This document shows, piece after piece, positions 1 to 29,084 of a DNA stretch of 64,000 bases (within the stretch, counting starts at the first letter, position 1; each line of letters opens with the position of its first letter). The position numbers and the translations under genes were made by a program. This stretch comes from Brachycybe producta (lineage: Eukaryota; Arthropoda; Diplopoda; Playtdesmida; Andrognathidae): NCBI GenBank assembly GCA_036925085.1, contig JAUPFP010000006.1, positions 3,499,131 to 3,563,130 on the forward strand. The letters are read 5' to 3'. Under the pieces are notes generated by a model that was given only the letters and a program-made list of their open reading frames with translations, did no database searches and was not told the origin of the DNA.

Positions 1-1070
1 GTTAAATGGTTGCATGTGTGTGTGTTTGATGTTATTCAGAAGAATTTCTATTGGGAGTTGTTGTTTTTTTTTCCCGGTCTAAAACAAACTTGACACCATT
101 TTTGTGTGTGTGTGTTTAAGTGTTTTCTTACAACATTTGCGTACAAACCAAACCTTCTCCTCATAATATAAATGAATCTGAATTCCGAATAAATACTTAC
201 ATCTGGAACTTTCGAAGTTCTTTTTGTCTCTTTTCAATGCTAGTAGTCAGTAGGTTCTTCTTCAGGCATGTCTTTCGTAAACAGGTGATTTTAGAATTCT
301 GGGTAATAAGCAGAAATTGAAAGTATCTTAGAAACTAGAACGGTACTAGCTGAATCAGTGAATTTCAATGGTTAGGTTTTTGATATCTTACAAAATAAAA
401 CTTTTTATGGGATAAAAATTAATAAAAATATATTCAGAGCTTTTGAATTTGCTCCATTTTTTTCAAACTCTTGCCAATTAAAAAGTTTATTTTAAAAGAT
501 ATCAACATAAAAATTACTCTTAAGATGGTTTTATGAACAAAAGCTGATTTTCAAACTTGTCTTTCAGACCAGATAAATTTCAAAAAGAAACTAGAAAGTG
601 TTTTTAAAAGTAGAAAAGGCAGTTAAATCATTATTTTCATGTTGATATCTTTCAAAATAAACTTTTACTAGAACATATATTGTCTACTTTAAAGTTGGGT
701 CATTTTCAAACTCACATAAAAAGCTTATTTTGAAAGATCTCGATCTGAAAACAACCATTAAGTGATTGAGCTACCCTTTCTAGTTTGTAATACCGCTTTC
801 AAGTTTCTGTTAATTTTGGTTTTTAAAGACTAGAATTAACCAGAGTTCAAGGGATGCGTTGCACTTCACCACTCACTTCTCAGTTGAAGTTTAAATTTTC
901 TGTTCTCGATTACAAATTTCAGTCCCGTTCCTTGTGGAGAAGTTCACTTTGATGCCGATGTCGTCCACTCATTAGAATCCGATCGTAAGAAAACAATAAC
1001 AACGACAACTGTAACGAACAGCAGTAGTACTAGTAGTAGTGGTGGTGGTGGTGGTAACGACACAATCAGG
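1..1070. other. 5' flank of LPGAT1-like gene
   Basis: I see no gene upstream of the LPGAT1-like start. The stretch holds short GT microsatellites near 15-30 and 104-116 and two copies of the TTAA palindrome family (about 310-519 and 524-870). A good 3' splice acceptor (AG at 921-922, after TTACAAATTTC) precedes the start codon at 1071 by about 150 bases. The segment 923-1070 would then be 5' UTR. It contains a run of AGT/GGT triplets, and an in-frame stop lies before the acceptor. Confidence 0.6.
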
Positions 1071-2853
1071 ATGAAGGTGGACCAGATGTACATTTGGTAC
1101 ATCTTGCGTTCCATTCTGAGGTTCGTTTTCGTCCTTGCGAACAACCTCTACTGTATTCCAACACATGCCATTTGGATGTTCTTCCTTTTACCACTTCTAC
1201 ATTTCAATCCTGTTCTGTACTGGTACATCGAGGGACCCATCTTTAAGGCCCTTTTGCTTATGGTCGCTGCCTGGGGATGGACAGCCGGTTACAGATGTCA
1301 GTTTTTTCTACTTTTAAACATGTAGCGAGGTTCCGTAATAGATTCCTTTGTTTGTTTTTTTACAGACTACGAAGTCGGTGAAGATGTCTCGTCTTGCTAC
1401 AACAAGGAATGTCTCGTCCTAGCCAATCACCAATCGACAGGAGACGTTCCTTCGCTGATGGCCGCCTTTCAGAATAAAGGGACCGTCGTTGATGACATGA
1501 TGTGGATCATGGATCGCATGTTCAAGTATACGAACTTCGGACTCGTGTCTTGGATTCACGGAGATTTCTTCATTCAGGCCGGAAAGGACACAAGACAGTC
1601 CGAATTGACCCGTCTCAGAGATCACATGTTGGACGTTTACTGTACACGGAAACGGAAGTGGATCGTTCTATTTCCGGAAGGAGGATTCCTACGTAAACGG
1701 AAAGAATCGAGTCAAAGGTTTATGACGAGTCGATCGAATACTTTTTTTTTTTATCTTCCACCCGCCGTTCTCACCGTTTTGGTCATTATTGTCGTTACAG
1801 ATATGCGAAGAAGAACGATCTTCCGGTTCTGGAATACGTAACGATACCTCGTATCGGTGCCTTGCACTCCATCGTAAGCACTCTTCATCCGAATTCGGCA
1901 GAATCGAAATCGCAGCAAGAATCGGATCTTGGCTCCGATCATCAGAAAGTGGAACCGTTGAAGTGGATCATCGACGTTACGATCGGTTATCCGAAAGGAA
2001 AACCGGTTGGATTAGATTCGATGATCTGTATGTTTGGAAAACCGAAAGACATTTATCTTCATTATAGGCGTTTTCCGATCGAAGATGTACGTAACGATAA
2101 CAGGGTGGATTAAGATTTAAATCGTGACTTAAATCGATTAATTTAGTTTTCTCATTAAAATCAACTTGATTTAATAAAAACAATTTTCAATGAAGTGCTC
2201 ATTATCGAACTCTCGACTATTCTGTCGTTCAGAAGAGCAAAATTAAGAGAAACTAGAAAGTGTTTTAGAAACTAGAAGGGTAGATCAATCACTTAAGGAT
2301 ATCTTCATGTTGTTATCTTTCAAAATAAACTTTTTATAGTAAAAAATTAAAGAAAGATTGGTCTGCTTAATGTGTTGGATCATTTTCAAGCTAATTTTGA
2401 AAAAAATATCAACATGAAAATACCTTTAAGTGAGTAAGGTACCCTTCTAGTTTCTAAAACACATTCTAGTTTCTCTATTTGAACCTGAAAAACAGAATAA
2501 TAAGAGTTCGAGGGGAGTTTACAATTTAAAACCATCTTAATTAATCACCCTGTACTGTAACCACTTTACTGAAACCAAAAACGTTTTTTCTTATTAAGGT
2601 GCCGCTTGACGAGACTGCCATGATGAGTTGGCTGTGCGATAGGTTCAACGAGAAGGAAGTTCTCCTTCGCGAATTTTACAAGACCGGTTCCTTTCCGGTT
2701 CTTCCAAACGCAAACGGCCGGCTTCTCGAAAAGCCTCAACCGGTCGTTTTCGATAACGGGTACATTGCCGCAATTCATCTCCTATTCATTTTATCCACTT
2801 TGTTTCATTGGTGGTTACTATCGTGGCTTTTCACCCTCTTGTGGCCGTTTTAA
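1071..2853 (+). CDS. LPGAT1: LPGAT1-like lysophospholipid acyltransferase (4 exons)
   Basis: Exons 1071-1296, 1366-1717, 1801-2086 and 2599-2853 join in phase to 372 residues, close to the vertebrate LPGAT1 length (about 370). The family transfers acyl groups from acyl-CoA to lysophospholipids at the ER membrane. Visible features: a hydrophobic N-terminus with FVFVLANNL, then WYIEG and AAWGWTAGY. The catalytic HX4D box is NHQSTGD (H97 to D102). It is followed by [10 protein letters not shown] (128-137), HGDFFI and the glycerol-3-phosphate-binding box [11 protein letters not shown] (EGG at 180-182). The tail ends in a hydrophobic helix. Introns are 69, 83 and 512 bp, and the last carries a TTAA palindrome copy. 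The start at 1071 was chosen because it aligns with the family N-terminus and no other in-frame ATG lies between it and the upstream stop. A related LCLAT1 identity is less likely because the linker matches LPGAT1 best. Confidence 0.93.
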
Positions 2854-2857
2854 TAAA
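2852..2857 (+). promoter_or_regulatory. possible polyadenylation signal of LPGAT1-like gene
   Basis: AATAAA overlaps the stop codon (TTTTAATAAAAAA). A second AATAAA at 3022-3027 is about 170 bases downstream and is the more natural choice for a 3' UTR. No transcript evidence is available. Confidence 0.35.
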
Positions 2858-4533
2858 AAACCTCGCGACGGAAGTTATTTTTTCTGTTCTGCTCTTCTTT
2901 TTTTCGATACTTTACGAGGCTGTGAAAAAAAAAAAAAAAGACAAGACATAAATCGATACGGTGAATTAGCTTTCGAGAGATGGTTTTAGTAAATATCACT
3001 GTAACGACGTCGTAATCTCTCAAATAAACTCTTACGTAACGTTAATAATTATAAGGTCATTTATGGAGTCTGGACTACAGATTTAAGATAATATATGGCA
3101 TTACAATGAATGTTTGTGTCGTACCTAACGACATCTCTCCCCTTTTCAATGGTTTCGTATGTGTTATTATTGTTGTTTTTCTGGAAAAGAAAAGACATTT
3201 AAAAGAAAATTGATCGTGGCTTTTAAAAATGTGTTTTAATTGTAAATGAAGTTTTATGTCGATTCCGATTCGTTGAATAATTAAGGATAACCACCCGCAT
3301 TCCGAAATTGACTTTAATGTTGTTTCTCTGCAACGTTTATTAACTTATTATACATATTATTCAGTATATGCTTCATTTGTCGATTAGATAATCGGGGGAG
3401 GAAATATATAGTTCGAAAATTGCAGTTTGATGCGGTAAATTCTTTCTTCGAAGAAAATTTTCAGTTAGACATTTGTTTCGAAACAAACAAAAACCTCCAC
3501 GTGTAAATTGGAATCTATTTTAATTTAGATACTGTGTTTAGTTTAAATTAAGATCATAATAATATTTCAATAATAATAATAATAATAATCGATTGGATTG
3601 TGAACTAACTTGCATAACTAAATTTGCATCATCATTAAGGCTGAAAGAATTAAGCAGTTTTCAATCAATTAAGACTGTATAGAGGCTATAATTCAAGAAA
3701 AACTATTGCATGGTCGCACACTTGATCCTCCTTTGCCTATCTTGAATTTATAGACCTCGATACTACCTCGTTGAAAGTAAAACGCACAGTTCTTTTCGCC
3801 TTAATCATCATCAATCATCGGGTGAGGTCATCGATTACGTTTGAGAAAACCAACGAATTTCTCAATTCTTAACCACCATATTAAAAAAACAATGCTTCTT
3901 AAACCATGATGCAAGGCTAAACTCTCAATAATAAAGTCTATGGAGTTTTTAAGTTTAGCTTTAAGTTTCACCTTGGTTTAAGTAACGATTTAGAATATGG
4001 CCGTTAAGAGTCCGGATTTTCAATTTAAATATAAATAATGCTAGACAATAATAGGTTATTCTGACAATGCATTTTTATGCTGATTTTGGACTAAACTGTC
4101 TTGCTATTATCGGCCCCCTTTCTGGGCCGTTTGCGGAGTAATTATTCAAATTCATAAAACGCTGTTTAATCACAAAAATGTCTCATAAAATCAAGCTCTC
4201 ACAAAAGAAATGTGCTTTGGAGAATGAAAATTAGTTGTAAACATTCCTATCTGTAATGTGCACCATATATATATATAAAAGAGATTATGGTTCATAACCA
4301 AAAATAATTATATATAATAACTTATCACTCCTATATAGCCGGCGATTTGAGTTTCGATTATAAAATGCCTACTTAGAGCATTTTACGTTTGGATTTACGA
4401 ACGCTATCCCTACTAAGTTTTTAGCTTACAAGACTTTATCATTACAAGACTCTTATTCACACATCCTCTGTTGCATGAGCAAAAAAAAAATAAGGTTTTA
4501 GTAAACTTCCATGGGGTAAAAAAGTGTATTTTG

Positions 4534-4754
4534 CAGCGGTTCTTAAACTTTAGTAGTCTGAGGACCCCCCAATGTTTATAAAAAGATTAATTTATTCACT
4601 GCATATCAACAGTTTTGTCATTAATAGTTGTACATTACAATGAGTTCTTGCTATGCGAAGGATGATATTGTTTTTTTAAAGTCACAACTGCGGCCTCGGA
4701 CTCCCCCACATCAGTGCACAGCAGCACTACGGACTCCAGTTTAAGAACCTCTGG
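4534..4754. mobile_element. hAT-like non-autonomous element
   Basis: The ends are inverted: CAGCGGTTCTTAAACT on the left and AGTTTAAGAACCTCTGG on the right. The CAGNGGTTCT form is typical of hAT transposons. The flanks GTATTTTG (4526-4533) and GTATATTG (4755-4762) match at 7 of 8 bases, as expected for an 8-bp target duplication. The element is 221 bp with no open frame, so it is non-autonomous. Confidence 0.7.
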
Positions 4755-4983
4755 GTATATTGGATAGTTTATAATTGTTTCTCTTTAAGAGATATGAAAG
4801 CCAGATTATAAAATGTATTTGACTGTAAAAACAGGTTTTAATCTCTCATATAACTATCCATCTTTTTTTGTTAGTTATATTTTTAGTTGCTGTTTTTCTA
4901 CAACAGTGAAAACCCATTAAACACGAAAGCAGATAACACGAAAAATCTCGGATGGATCACATTTTGTATCTGATCCCCCAGAT

Positions 4984-5290
4984 CCCCTTGTACACACCAG
5001 AGTTAAATGAATTCAAATTAAATGTGTTTAGGTGAATTATACGGAATCCAGTTAAGGAAAACATGAACCAAATAAAAATTGACTTTATTATTAATATTTT
5101 AAATTGAAATACTAAATCAATATTTTAATGTCAATAGTTTCTATATTATATTTAAGTCAATTAACTCAATATTTTCAGATTTATTAACTGAATAAATTGA
5201 ATTCGACATATTGTTTGTTTGTCCTTCACAGGGCTCTGTAGAACACGTTTATTATTTAAATGCATTTAAATTATCACGTGTGTACTAGGT
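4984..5290. mobile_element. TA-type miniature element, copy A
   Basis: It starts CCTTGTACACAC and ends GTGTGTACTAGG. The interior (TGAATTCAAATTAAATGTG and the following 250 bases) is nearly identical to copies at 22491-22786 and 26203-26512. In the other copies the flanks are TA, suggesting a Tc1/mariner-type mover. No coding capacity. Confidence 0.7.
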
Positions 5291-6374
5291 ATTATACACA
5301 CACGAGTTAAATTTAATTAATTCAGTTTGTTCAAATATTAGTTAAATTTAATTTTATTTTTTCATGTCCTTAACTGAACTTTGTAGGTCTACATAATTAC
5401 AATTAACTTGAATGCATTTAGCTAAACGTTTAGACTTGATATTGATTATAGGAAAGAAATTTCTTTTAACACAAAAATAATTCAGTCCCTTCAATTTCGT
5501 GTTAAATGGTTTCCACTGTATTTAAATCGCTACAGTATTTGCATAATTAATGAAATTTGTTTTTGAAAATTGTTTTATATTAGGGTATGATACATTTTTT
5601 TATGTTGAAATTTAGAAAAATCTCATGTGTATGAAAAACAGCGTATTATATTTATAGAAATCTAAAAAAAAATTGTAATTTTGTGCCTCAGTTTTGCTGT
5701 GATACAAAATCATTTTTGTTTCATATTATTTTTATTTAGAAATCTCATTCCAAAGTCAATTTTATTTAGATGGCTAATAAGAATTTTCATTTTTTTAAAA
5801 TGCACCGCACATTATAATTGTGTATAATTTTAAAAAAGAATTTGCATTTATTAGTTAAAACAAAAAAAAAAAAAAGAGTTTTCTTAGTTTTACTTTAGAA
5901 GATGAAAAAAAAAAATTGCTGAATAAATGAAAAAATATTGATAATTTCTGTTTTTAATCATTGTTTTCTCTCTCTCTCAATTTCTAAGAATTATGAAGAA
6001 AAAAACCGTTAGAGGAAATGGATTTTTTTTTAAAAATGAGAGGATACAAAACAAAACGGAAGTCACAAGAAAAAGACGGAATACGAAATGTTCGGAATTG
6101 ACAAGTTAACTTTGAAAGTTCATTCCCTTAATAAAAAAGTATTAAGTGACACACACAGATGTTGTTTTTGTATCCAAAACCACCTGTGTTTTTATTTAAG
6201 AGTTCGAAACTTGTTTTTATTAAAAGTTAAGAGAAACACATGTAAAAAGTGTTCATCATTTCTTTTGCTCTCTCCATATTGAAAAACAAAAATTAACTAA
6301 ACTACCTTTAAAGTGAGTATTTTAATTTTCACTTAAATGAAAATCCAATTGTAAATAGATCTTTTTTTTTAAAA

Positions 6375-6721
6375 AAAAATCATTATGAACAGCTGATTTT
6401 TCTAACACTTGATAATTCTGAATTTCAGAAAGAGCAAAATTAAGAGGAAACTAAAGTGTTTTATAAACTAGACGGGTAACTCAATCACTTAAGATCTATT
6501 TTCAATGTTGATAATATTTTAAAATAAACTTTTTATAGACTTTTTTATCGTCTCCTTAAAATGTTTTTTTTTTTCAAATTCACAGGAAAAGCTTATTTTG
6601 AAAATACTCATGTGATTGAGCTACCCTTCTAGTTTCTAAAACAAATTCAAGTTTCTCTTCATTTTGCACCTAAAAGAAAGAATTATCAAATTTTGAGGAC
6701 CAGTTACACTTTAAAATCATG
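6375..6721. mobile_element. TTAA palindrome copy
   Basis: Two inverted halves carry the family core: ACTAGA...AACTCAATCACTTAAG on the left and GATTGAGCTACCCTTCTAG on the right. It ends at TTAA 6722-6725, where the next copy begins directly. Confidence 0.65.
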
Positions 6722-6725
6722 TTAA

Positions 6726-7038
6726 GGTTTAAGAAAAAAGTTGAACGAATTTTAGAAACTAGAAGGACAGCTCTATCACTTACGAATATTTTCATATTCA
6801 TATCTTAAAATAAACTTTTTATGTCAGATTGAAAACGACCCAACTTTTAAACAATTTTTTTTTTAATTTTTGACATTTATTGTCTCATTAAAAAGTTTAT
6901 TTTAAAAGTTATGAATATGAAAATACTATTAAATGATTCAGCTAACCGTTTCTAGTATATTTTCAATTTATTTTAATGTTGCTCTTCTGAAAACGCAGAA
7001 TTAACAAAAGTTTAAAAATCAGCTATTCATACATCATC
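6726..7038. mobile_element. TTAA palindrome copy
   Basis: Same family as 6375-6721. It contains TAGAAACTAGAAGGACAGCT and the mirrored right half, and ends at TTAA 7039-7042. It shares the TTAA at 6722-6725 with its neighbour. Confidence 0.65.
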
Positions 7039-7333
7039 TTAAATTAATCTTCCATTTTAAACATTTCAAAATAAGTTAAAATATGAATCACATTTCGGTT
7101 ATAATCGTTCCGATATTTATTCTCTAAAATACAATAAACATCGTAAATTATGTTTTAATCTTCATTATCTTTGAGAGAAAAAAAGTTAAATTCTTTGTAT
7201 TTAATTTACAACTGGATTTCATTTGTCGAATTCACGACAAAAGAGGACATTTTCGTTTCCAAGACGAACTGACAATTTCAGACGTAATGCAAACAAAACG
7301 TTCTTTTTATTATTTGTTTGTCTCAACATTTCA

Positions 7334-7377
7334 GTCATTCGTTAATATTTTTAAATTATGATATAATATTTGTCAAG
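7334..7377 (+). other. 3' splice acceptor and short 5' leader of membrane glycoprotein gene
   Basis: The acceptor CTCAACATTTCAG ends at 7334, 43 bases before the ATG at 7378. It is either the end of a 5' UTR intron or a spliced-leader acceptor. Confidence 0.5.
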
Positions 7378-8805
7378 ATGTTTCTTCTGCTCGTTACATC
7401 GCTCGCAATTTTATTTGCAAACGTATTTGTCATCACCGAACATAATAACACTTTCGAGGCCACAGATTATTTTTCTAACTCGTCGTACTCCAAATACGAG
7501 CCACAAAGTAACGAGACAATGACTAATGGAATTTTTGAAACGGCATCTAATTTAACTAAAATGTTCAACAATGGAACACTGAATGCGACAAATCTTCCGA
7601 ACATTACGAATGGAACAGACGTTCAGAATGAAACAGAAACAACGGACAACAACAACATATTTCAAAGTTTAAGTGCACGTAAGATTCTATCAATTTAACA
7701 CCGAAAATTATCGTATTATATCTAATATTTATCGTATCTTAACATTTCAGTGAAGCAACTAATAACCAAGACGTACTGGGAGGTAAGACATAAGTCAGCA
7801 TGTTAAATCATGACTTAAGAAGTTACTTTTAAATTGCAGCAGTTGTTCGAGCAACGAAACTGTTTCTTAATCGAACCATGACTCGGTTCGATTTAAGTTG
7901 GTTTTAAAGCGTAAACGGCGCCTTTCAGACTCTGATTAATTCTGTCTTTCAGTTGCAAAATAATGAGAAACTTCAACGTATTTTTAAAAACTAGAAGGGC
8001 ACCTCTCAATCATTTAAGGATATTTTCATGTTGATATCTTTTAAAATAAGCATTTTTATGTAAGTTTCAAAATTACCCAAATTTAAACAAGATAATTTTT
8101 AATTTTTGTCTATAAATAGTTTATTTTGAAAGATGTCAACATGAAAATACTATTAAGTGATTCAGAAACCCTTCTAGATTCTAAAACACATTCTAGTTTC
8201 TCCTAATATTGCTTCAGAATGACAGAATAATTAGATTTTGAAAATCAGCTGTTTATAAACCAACTTAAGTCGGAAAAACAATCGTACTTTCTAATCCACA
8301 TTGGATTTGGCGTTTCTTTTCCTTTTTTGTTAAGTTTCCCCTCAGACTTTTCTCTACTTTTGTCAGAGTTGTCAGGTCGAAACTTTTAATTTCTTACGTA
8401 ATGTTGTAATCAAGTTTATTTTTGTATAAAAATCCCCCCTTCATCTATTAATATATTAAATAAAACTGAGAATTTATACCTTGACTTCGTAAATCTGTTT
8501 CTATAGCAACGAATAAACGATCCGTATTATCTGAGTGAAGCTTTCGTTCCTTTCTGCGCTGGAATTCTCGTCACTTGGCTTCTCATCCTCGTGTTGTGTA
8601 CACTCAAGTGTTGTTGCGTCAAAAAGAACAAGAGGAACAAGTTACTGAGAATAAAAACGGTAAATTGTGTTGGGTATTACAATTTAACGGATGATTTCCA
8701 TATTTTTTTTTACTTGTATTTCAATAACAGATCAAGAATGATACGAAAAAAGATGGAAGCCAGTGGATGTTATTAGAAAAAAATTCCTCTGATGAAGAAA
8801 TCTGA
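7378..8805 (+). CDS. small single-pass membrane glycoprotein, function unknown (4 exons)
   Basis: I do not recognise this protein. Exons 7378-7678, 7751-7782, 8507-8659 and 8731-8805 join in phase to 186 residues. The N-terminus is a signal peptide (MFLLLVTSLAILFANVFV). An Asn/Thr/Glu-rich ectodomain follows with nine N-glycosylation sequons (N23, N34, N45, N58, N65, N69, N75, N78, N84). Residues 123-144 (from AFVPFCAGILV) form one membrane helix, followed directly by KCCCVKKNKRNK, a likely stop-transfer and palmitoylation site. The acidic tail ends EKNSSDEEI. Donors are GTAAGA, GTAAGA and GTAAAT; acceptors are TTTCAG, CTATAG and AACAG. Intron 2 (724 bp) contains a TTAA palindrome. The topology is type I. 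The ectodomain recalls mucin-like or receptor-stalk proteins, but no family can be named. Confidence 0.72.
7897..8264. mobile_element. TTAA palindrome copy, intact ends
   Basis: This 368-bp element lies between TTAA 7893-7896 and TTAA 8265-8268. Left end GTTGGTTTTAAAGCG, right end ATAAACCAAC. The arms contain the family core in both orientations. It lies in intron 2 of the glycoprotein gene. Confidence 0.8.
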
Positions 8806-9044
8806 TTTGAATCTGATTCTGAGTTTGACAATTCAACATTCGATTTCAATTCTACTTTTACATTTTTATATGTCACCAGTTCGGATAGTTGTTACCTTCG
8901 AACCATTGTAAGCAAATTTCAAATTTGTTTACACATCATCTAGATTGTTCTTAAATTTTTTTTAAAGCTAAGTTTACACTGCCAACCAAATGTTGGCAAT
9001 GTACAACTTAATAAAGACATGCTGTGCTGTTCAACAAATTTTGG

Positions 9045-9195
9045 CATTTAAGGTTGGAACACATAGACCACTTTTCGACTGCAAAATGGTAGCATGCAGT
9101 ACATTTTCAATGGAAAAACTTAAGGTGGTCGGTTTAGGCCACAGCCAGACATCATTTTGTAGTCTAAAAGTGGTCTGTGTATTCCAATTCTAAGA
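9045..9195. repeat. foldback repeat, GACCACTTTT family
   Basis: The left arm GGTTGGAACACATAGACCAC is mirrored by GTGGTCTGTGTATTCCAATT. Inside are the mirrored motifs CTGCAAAATG and CATTTTGTAG. Related foldbacks occur at 11.26-11.76, 21.42-21.62, 33.17-33.42 and 35.95-36.13 kb. Confidence 0.65.
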
Positions 9196-10047
9196 TCCTT
9201 AGGGTCTTACTCTTGCCAATTGCTGAAGTGAAAAACACATGAACTTTTAATAGGAAATTTCATATAAAAATTGATGAGTTTACCACTAATTCTTCACTTA
9301 ACAATCATTTTTGGCTTCCCAACATTTGTAGGTTTATTGCAAACGTACCTTTAGTAACATAAGGTATTTTTTAAAACTTATGAATGAAACATTTACTAGT
9401 TTTCATTTTGAATCATTCCGATCAGGGTTGGAAAATATCAAATTTTTATATAAAATCCTAAATCCCCCTTTTTCTAATTCTATTAAATTAGCCCCAAATT
9501 AAATTATGCAAAAATATTTCACCCAATGTCCAGTTATTATGAATATATATGCTCATATGGTTAAATGTGCAATTTTTCAAATACCCATATTTGTTGCATA
9601 TTTATCCGATTGAAATGAAATCACCACACTGTAATTTGAAGCTTCATCGAATGAATTAAAAACATTTGCAAAAAGTTTTCAAGAATTTCAAGCAAAAAAG
9701 TTTCTTGAATACCTTTTCTCATTGCCATACTTTTCTGGAAAGACAATATAACAAAAAGCCGCTAACATTTTAGCCAACCTCTCTCTGACGTAACTAACTT
9801 TCAAGTTACAATGCAGCTACTATACAAACCCTGATTCAGTTATTTCTCATAAGATTTACAATCAATCGATTCATTACTTAAGCTCATTTACAACTCGAAT
9901 GTATCAACTTTCCGTTCTCATCACCCTTCATAAAGTTTTATAAAGGATATAATAGTTATAAAGGATACAATATTTATAAAATGTTATAAAGTAATTTCTA
10001 CGAAAAATCAAATAACCATGTGCTGGCTTTATGAAGATCATCTATTG

Positions 10048-10405
10048 AGGTGGTTTTAAAGCGTAAATGACCTTTAAACTTTGATTATTACGCTTTTCAG
10101 TAGCAAAATTAAAGAGAAACTTAAACGTGTTTTAGAAACTAGAAGTGTAGCTCAACCACTTACAGACAATTCCATGTTAATATATTTTAAAATAAGCTTT
10201 TTATAACAGTTGGAAAATGACCTTACTTTAAAGCAGTCAATATTTTTTTAATTTTCAATTGTCAATATGAATCATCAATTATCAATATGAAAATATTAAA
10301 TGATTCAGCTGCCATTCTAGTTTCTAATAAACTTTCAATTTTTCCTTATTGTTGGGACTTCTGAAACGCAGACTAACCAGAATTCGAGAACCAAATCGAA
10401 CATCC
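10048..10405. mobile_element. TTAA palindrome copy
   Basis: It starts GGTGGTTTTAAAGCGTAAA and carries TAGAAACTAGAAGTGTAGCT and the mirrored half. The left flank is TTGA, a decayed TTAA. Confidence 0.6.
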
Positions 10406-11071
10406 CAAATAAAAGCGATTTTCTAGAAAATAGCAAAAAATGAAATTACACAAAACATTTTTTTTTTAATCAAAAACAGCTCAAAATATATTCAACAAAT
10501 AAAATTTTTTTTAGCTCGCAGAGAGAGAATTCCAGCATACAAATAATTTATAACTTCTTACCATTGAAAATAATTAATTCGAAGACATGATTTTTCAAAA
10601 GCAACAAGAAGAAGAAAAATTCTGAAGAAATATATCTTTTCATTAAAAAATTATATACAAACACATGCGCAAAAAAAATTATCCACTCGACTACTAACAA
10701 TTCACTTGTAAATTTGCTCTTTTCGCTTTGAACTATTGCAATGATAACGAGAGAGAAAAATATAAAACGGGGTGAAAAAAAAAATAATATAACTAGAATA
10801 AATTTCTCTGTTCGTAGCGGCCGCTCGCTTTAAAATACTAGATTAAATTCATTACGCTCCTTCCATCTTTTGAGTAAAAAGTTTGGTTCTTAAGATGGAC
10901 AATAAGACAAAATGCTGGACCCAAAAACATAACGGGCTCAACTTAATCAATGGTCCATTAAAAATGTGCGGAGACCCACCTTTAAAGGACACATGTAAAA
11001 GGTACAAAAAGGACAACGATAGGCAAAAAAAAAGGTCTTTTAAAGGGAGAGAACTTTTTTTTTTATAAAGA

Positions 11072-27718
<16,647 letters not shown>

Positions 27719-28342
27719 GACCAAAATACGCAACAAAAACACCCTTTTGTATACGACTTTAACCAACAAACACTTAAAAAAAACTACCACCTGTTATATT
27801 TACGAACTTATTATTTCTAAAAAAAAAATTGAAACTGATTAATCAACAAAAATAATAATAACCAACTTGAAAAATCAACAGAAACAAAAACCACCGCGCG
27901 TTCATTCATTCGTTCGTTCAACCGGTAAGAACAAATGCCGTGTCTACGTTCTAAAACCAACAACAGGCAAGAGTGCTCAACACAATACAATCATTTACCG
28001 CGCCTTTTTATGAGGAACTACAACTTCTAATTCGTTTGTTATTTGGTCTGACGTCACATGTTCCGCCCTTTTCAATTTCTAATTGGTTAATATTTATTCT
28101 GACGCTCTGTATTCTACTGAGCACACTTGCCTGTCTAAAACTCGAAATGTTTTCAGAATTCTCCCCTCCTTTTCTCAAGGATCATCAAGGATCAGGTAAC
28201 TATAGATAAGAAAAGGTGGAAAGAAAGAAAAAGCAGAATGACGTAAGCAGGGAAGGGGGGAGGGGTTGCATTTTTTGCAGCAGATGTCTTTCTTTCAAGG
28301 CTACATGACGTCATTTTGACGTCACTGATTAATCAACAGTAA

Positions 28343-28676
28343 GGTGGTTTTAAACTGTAAATGCCTCTTGATTATTTCTATCTTTCACACGAAGCAAAAA
28401 TGAATATGTTTTAAAAAACTAGAAATGGTAGCGCTATCATTTAAAAAGTATATCATTTTCATTTTAATATCTTTCAAAATAAACTTTTTATTTAAAAAAA
28501 AAATATCGTTTTCAAACTGATATAAAAAGTTTATTTTAAAATATATCATCAACATGAAAATACTCTTATAAAGTGATTGAAATCATCCTTCTAGTTTCTA
28601 AAACAATTTCTAGTTTCATTTCTAAAAGACAGGAATAATGAAGAGTTCGAATAAATCAGCTGTTCATAAACCACCT
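28343..28676. mobile_element. TTAA palindrome copy
   Basis: It begins GGTGGTTTTAAACTG and ends TTCATAAACCACCT, with TTAA at 28677-28680 on the right and a decayed GTAA on the left. Confidence 0.75.
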
Positions 28677-28691
28677 TTAAAAAGAAACGAA

Positions 28692-28870
28692 TGCATGACA
28701 AGCATCTGTAGACAGCTTCAGAATTTCTTTGGCCCCGCCCTTTTATGAGCGTCATCAATTTCAAATTGGTTTGTTACTGGGTCTGATGTCACATGCCGCG
28801 CTCTTTTTTTATTTCTAATTGGTTGATATTTGGTCTGACGCTCATAAGCTGTCTACAGAATGCCTGTACG
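28692..28870. mobile_element. CAGGCA/GGCTCCGCC foldback element
   Basis: GCATCTGTAGACAGCTTCAG is mirrored by AGCTGTCTACAGAATGCCTG. The interior has CCCCGCCCTTTTATGAGCGTC and its partner. Confidence 0.65.
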
Positions 28871-29084
28871 AATGTCAGCTTATAGTTGCCCGTACCTTTA
28901 AAGTTCCCGCCCCCCCCCCCCTTTTTCTACTCTCTAATCCACCCTCATTTTTTTTTATGAATTTTACTTTTGAAAAATAAACTACTTTTAACACAGGTAA
29001 CGAACAGAAAGGAGAGGAGGGGATTTTAGAAGAAAAAAAAAAAACAGGTGTTTTTTCTCCATTCTTTCCACGCATCGAGAGTAA

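Larger units (their letters stand above)
2858..7330. other. intergenic stretch, repeats only
   Basis: No coding exon could be supported. It holds an (AAT)n run at 3566-3590, a GAGGCTA-type repeat at about 3640-3870 related to sequence at 16.9-17.2 kb and 20.35 kb, an hAT-like miniature element at 4534-4754, a TA-type miniature element at about 4984-5290, and two abutting TTAA palindromes at 6375-7038. The remainder is AT-rich with many homopolymers. Confidence 0.5.
8806..11071. other. intergenic stretch between convergent genes
   Basis: This holds the 3' flank of the glycoprotein gene (AATAAA at 9010-9015) and, on the opposite strand, the 3' flank of EML. Between them lie a foldback repeat at 9045-9195 and a TTAA palindrome at about 10048-10405. 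Apart from AT-rich sequence I see nothing else, and no exon. Confidence 0.5.
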
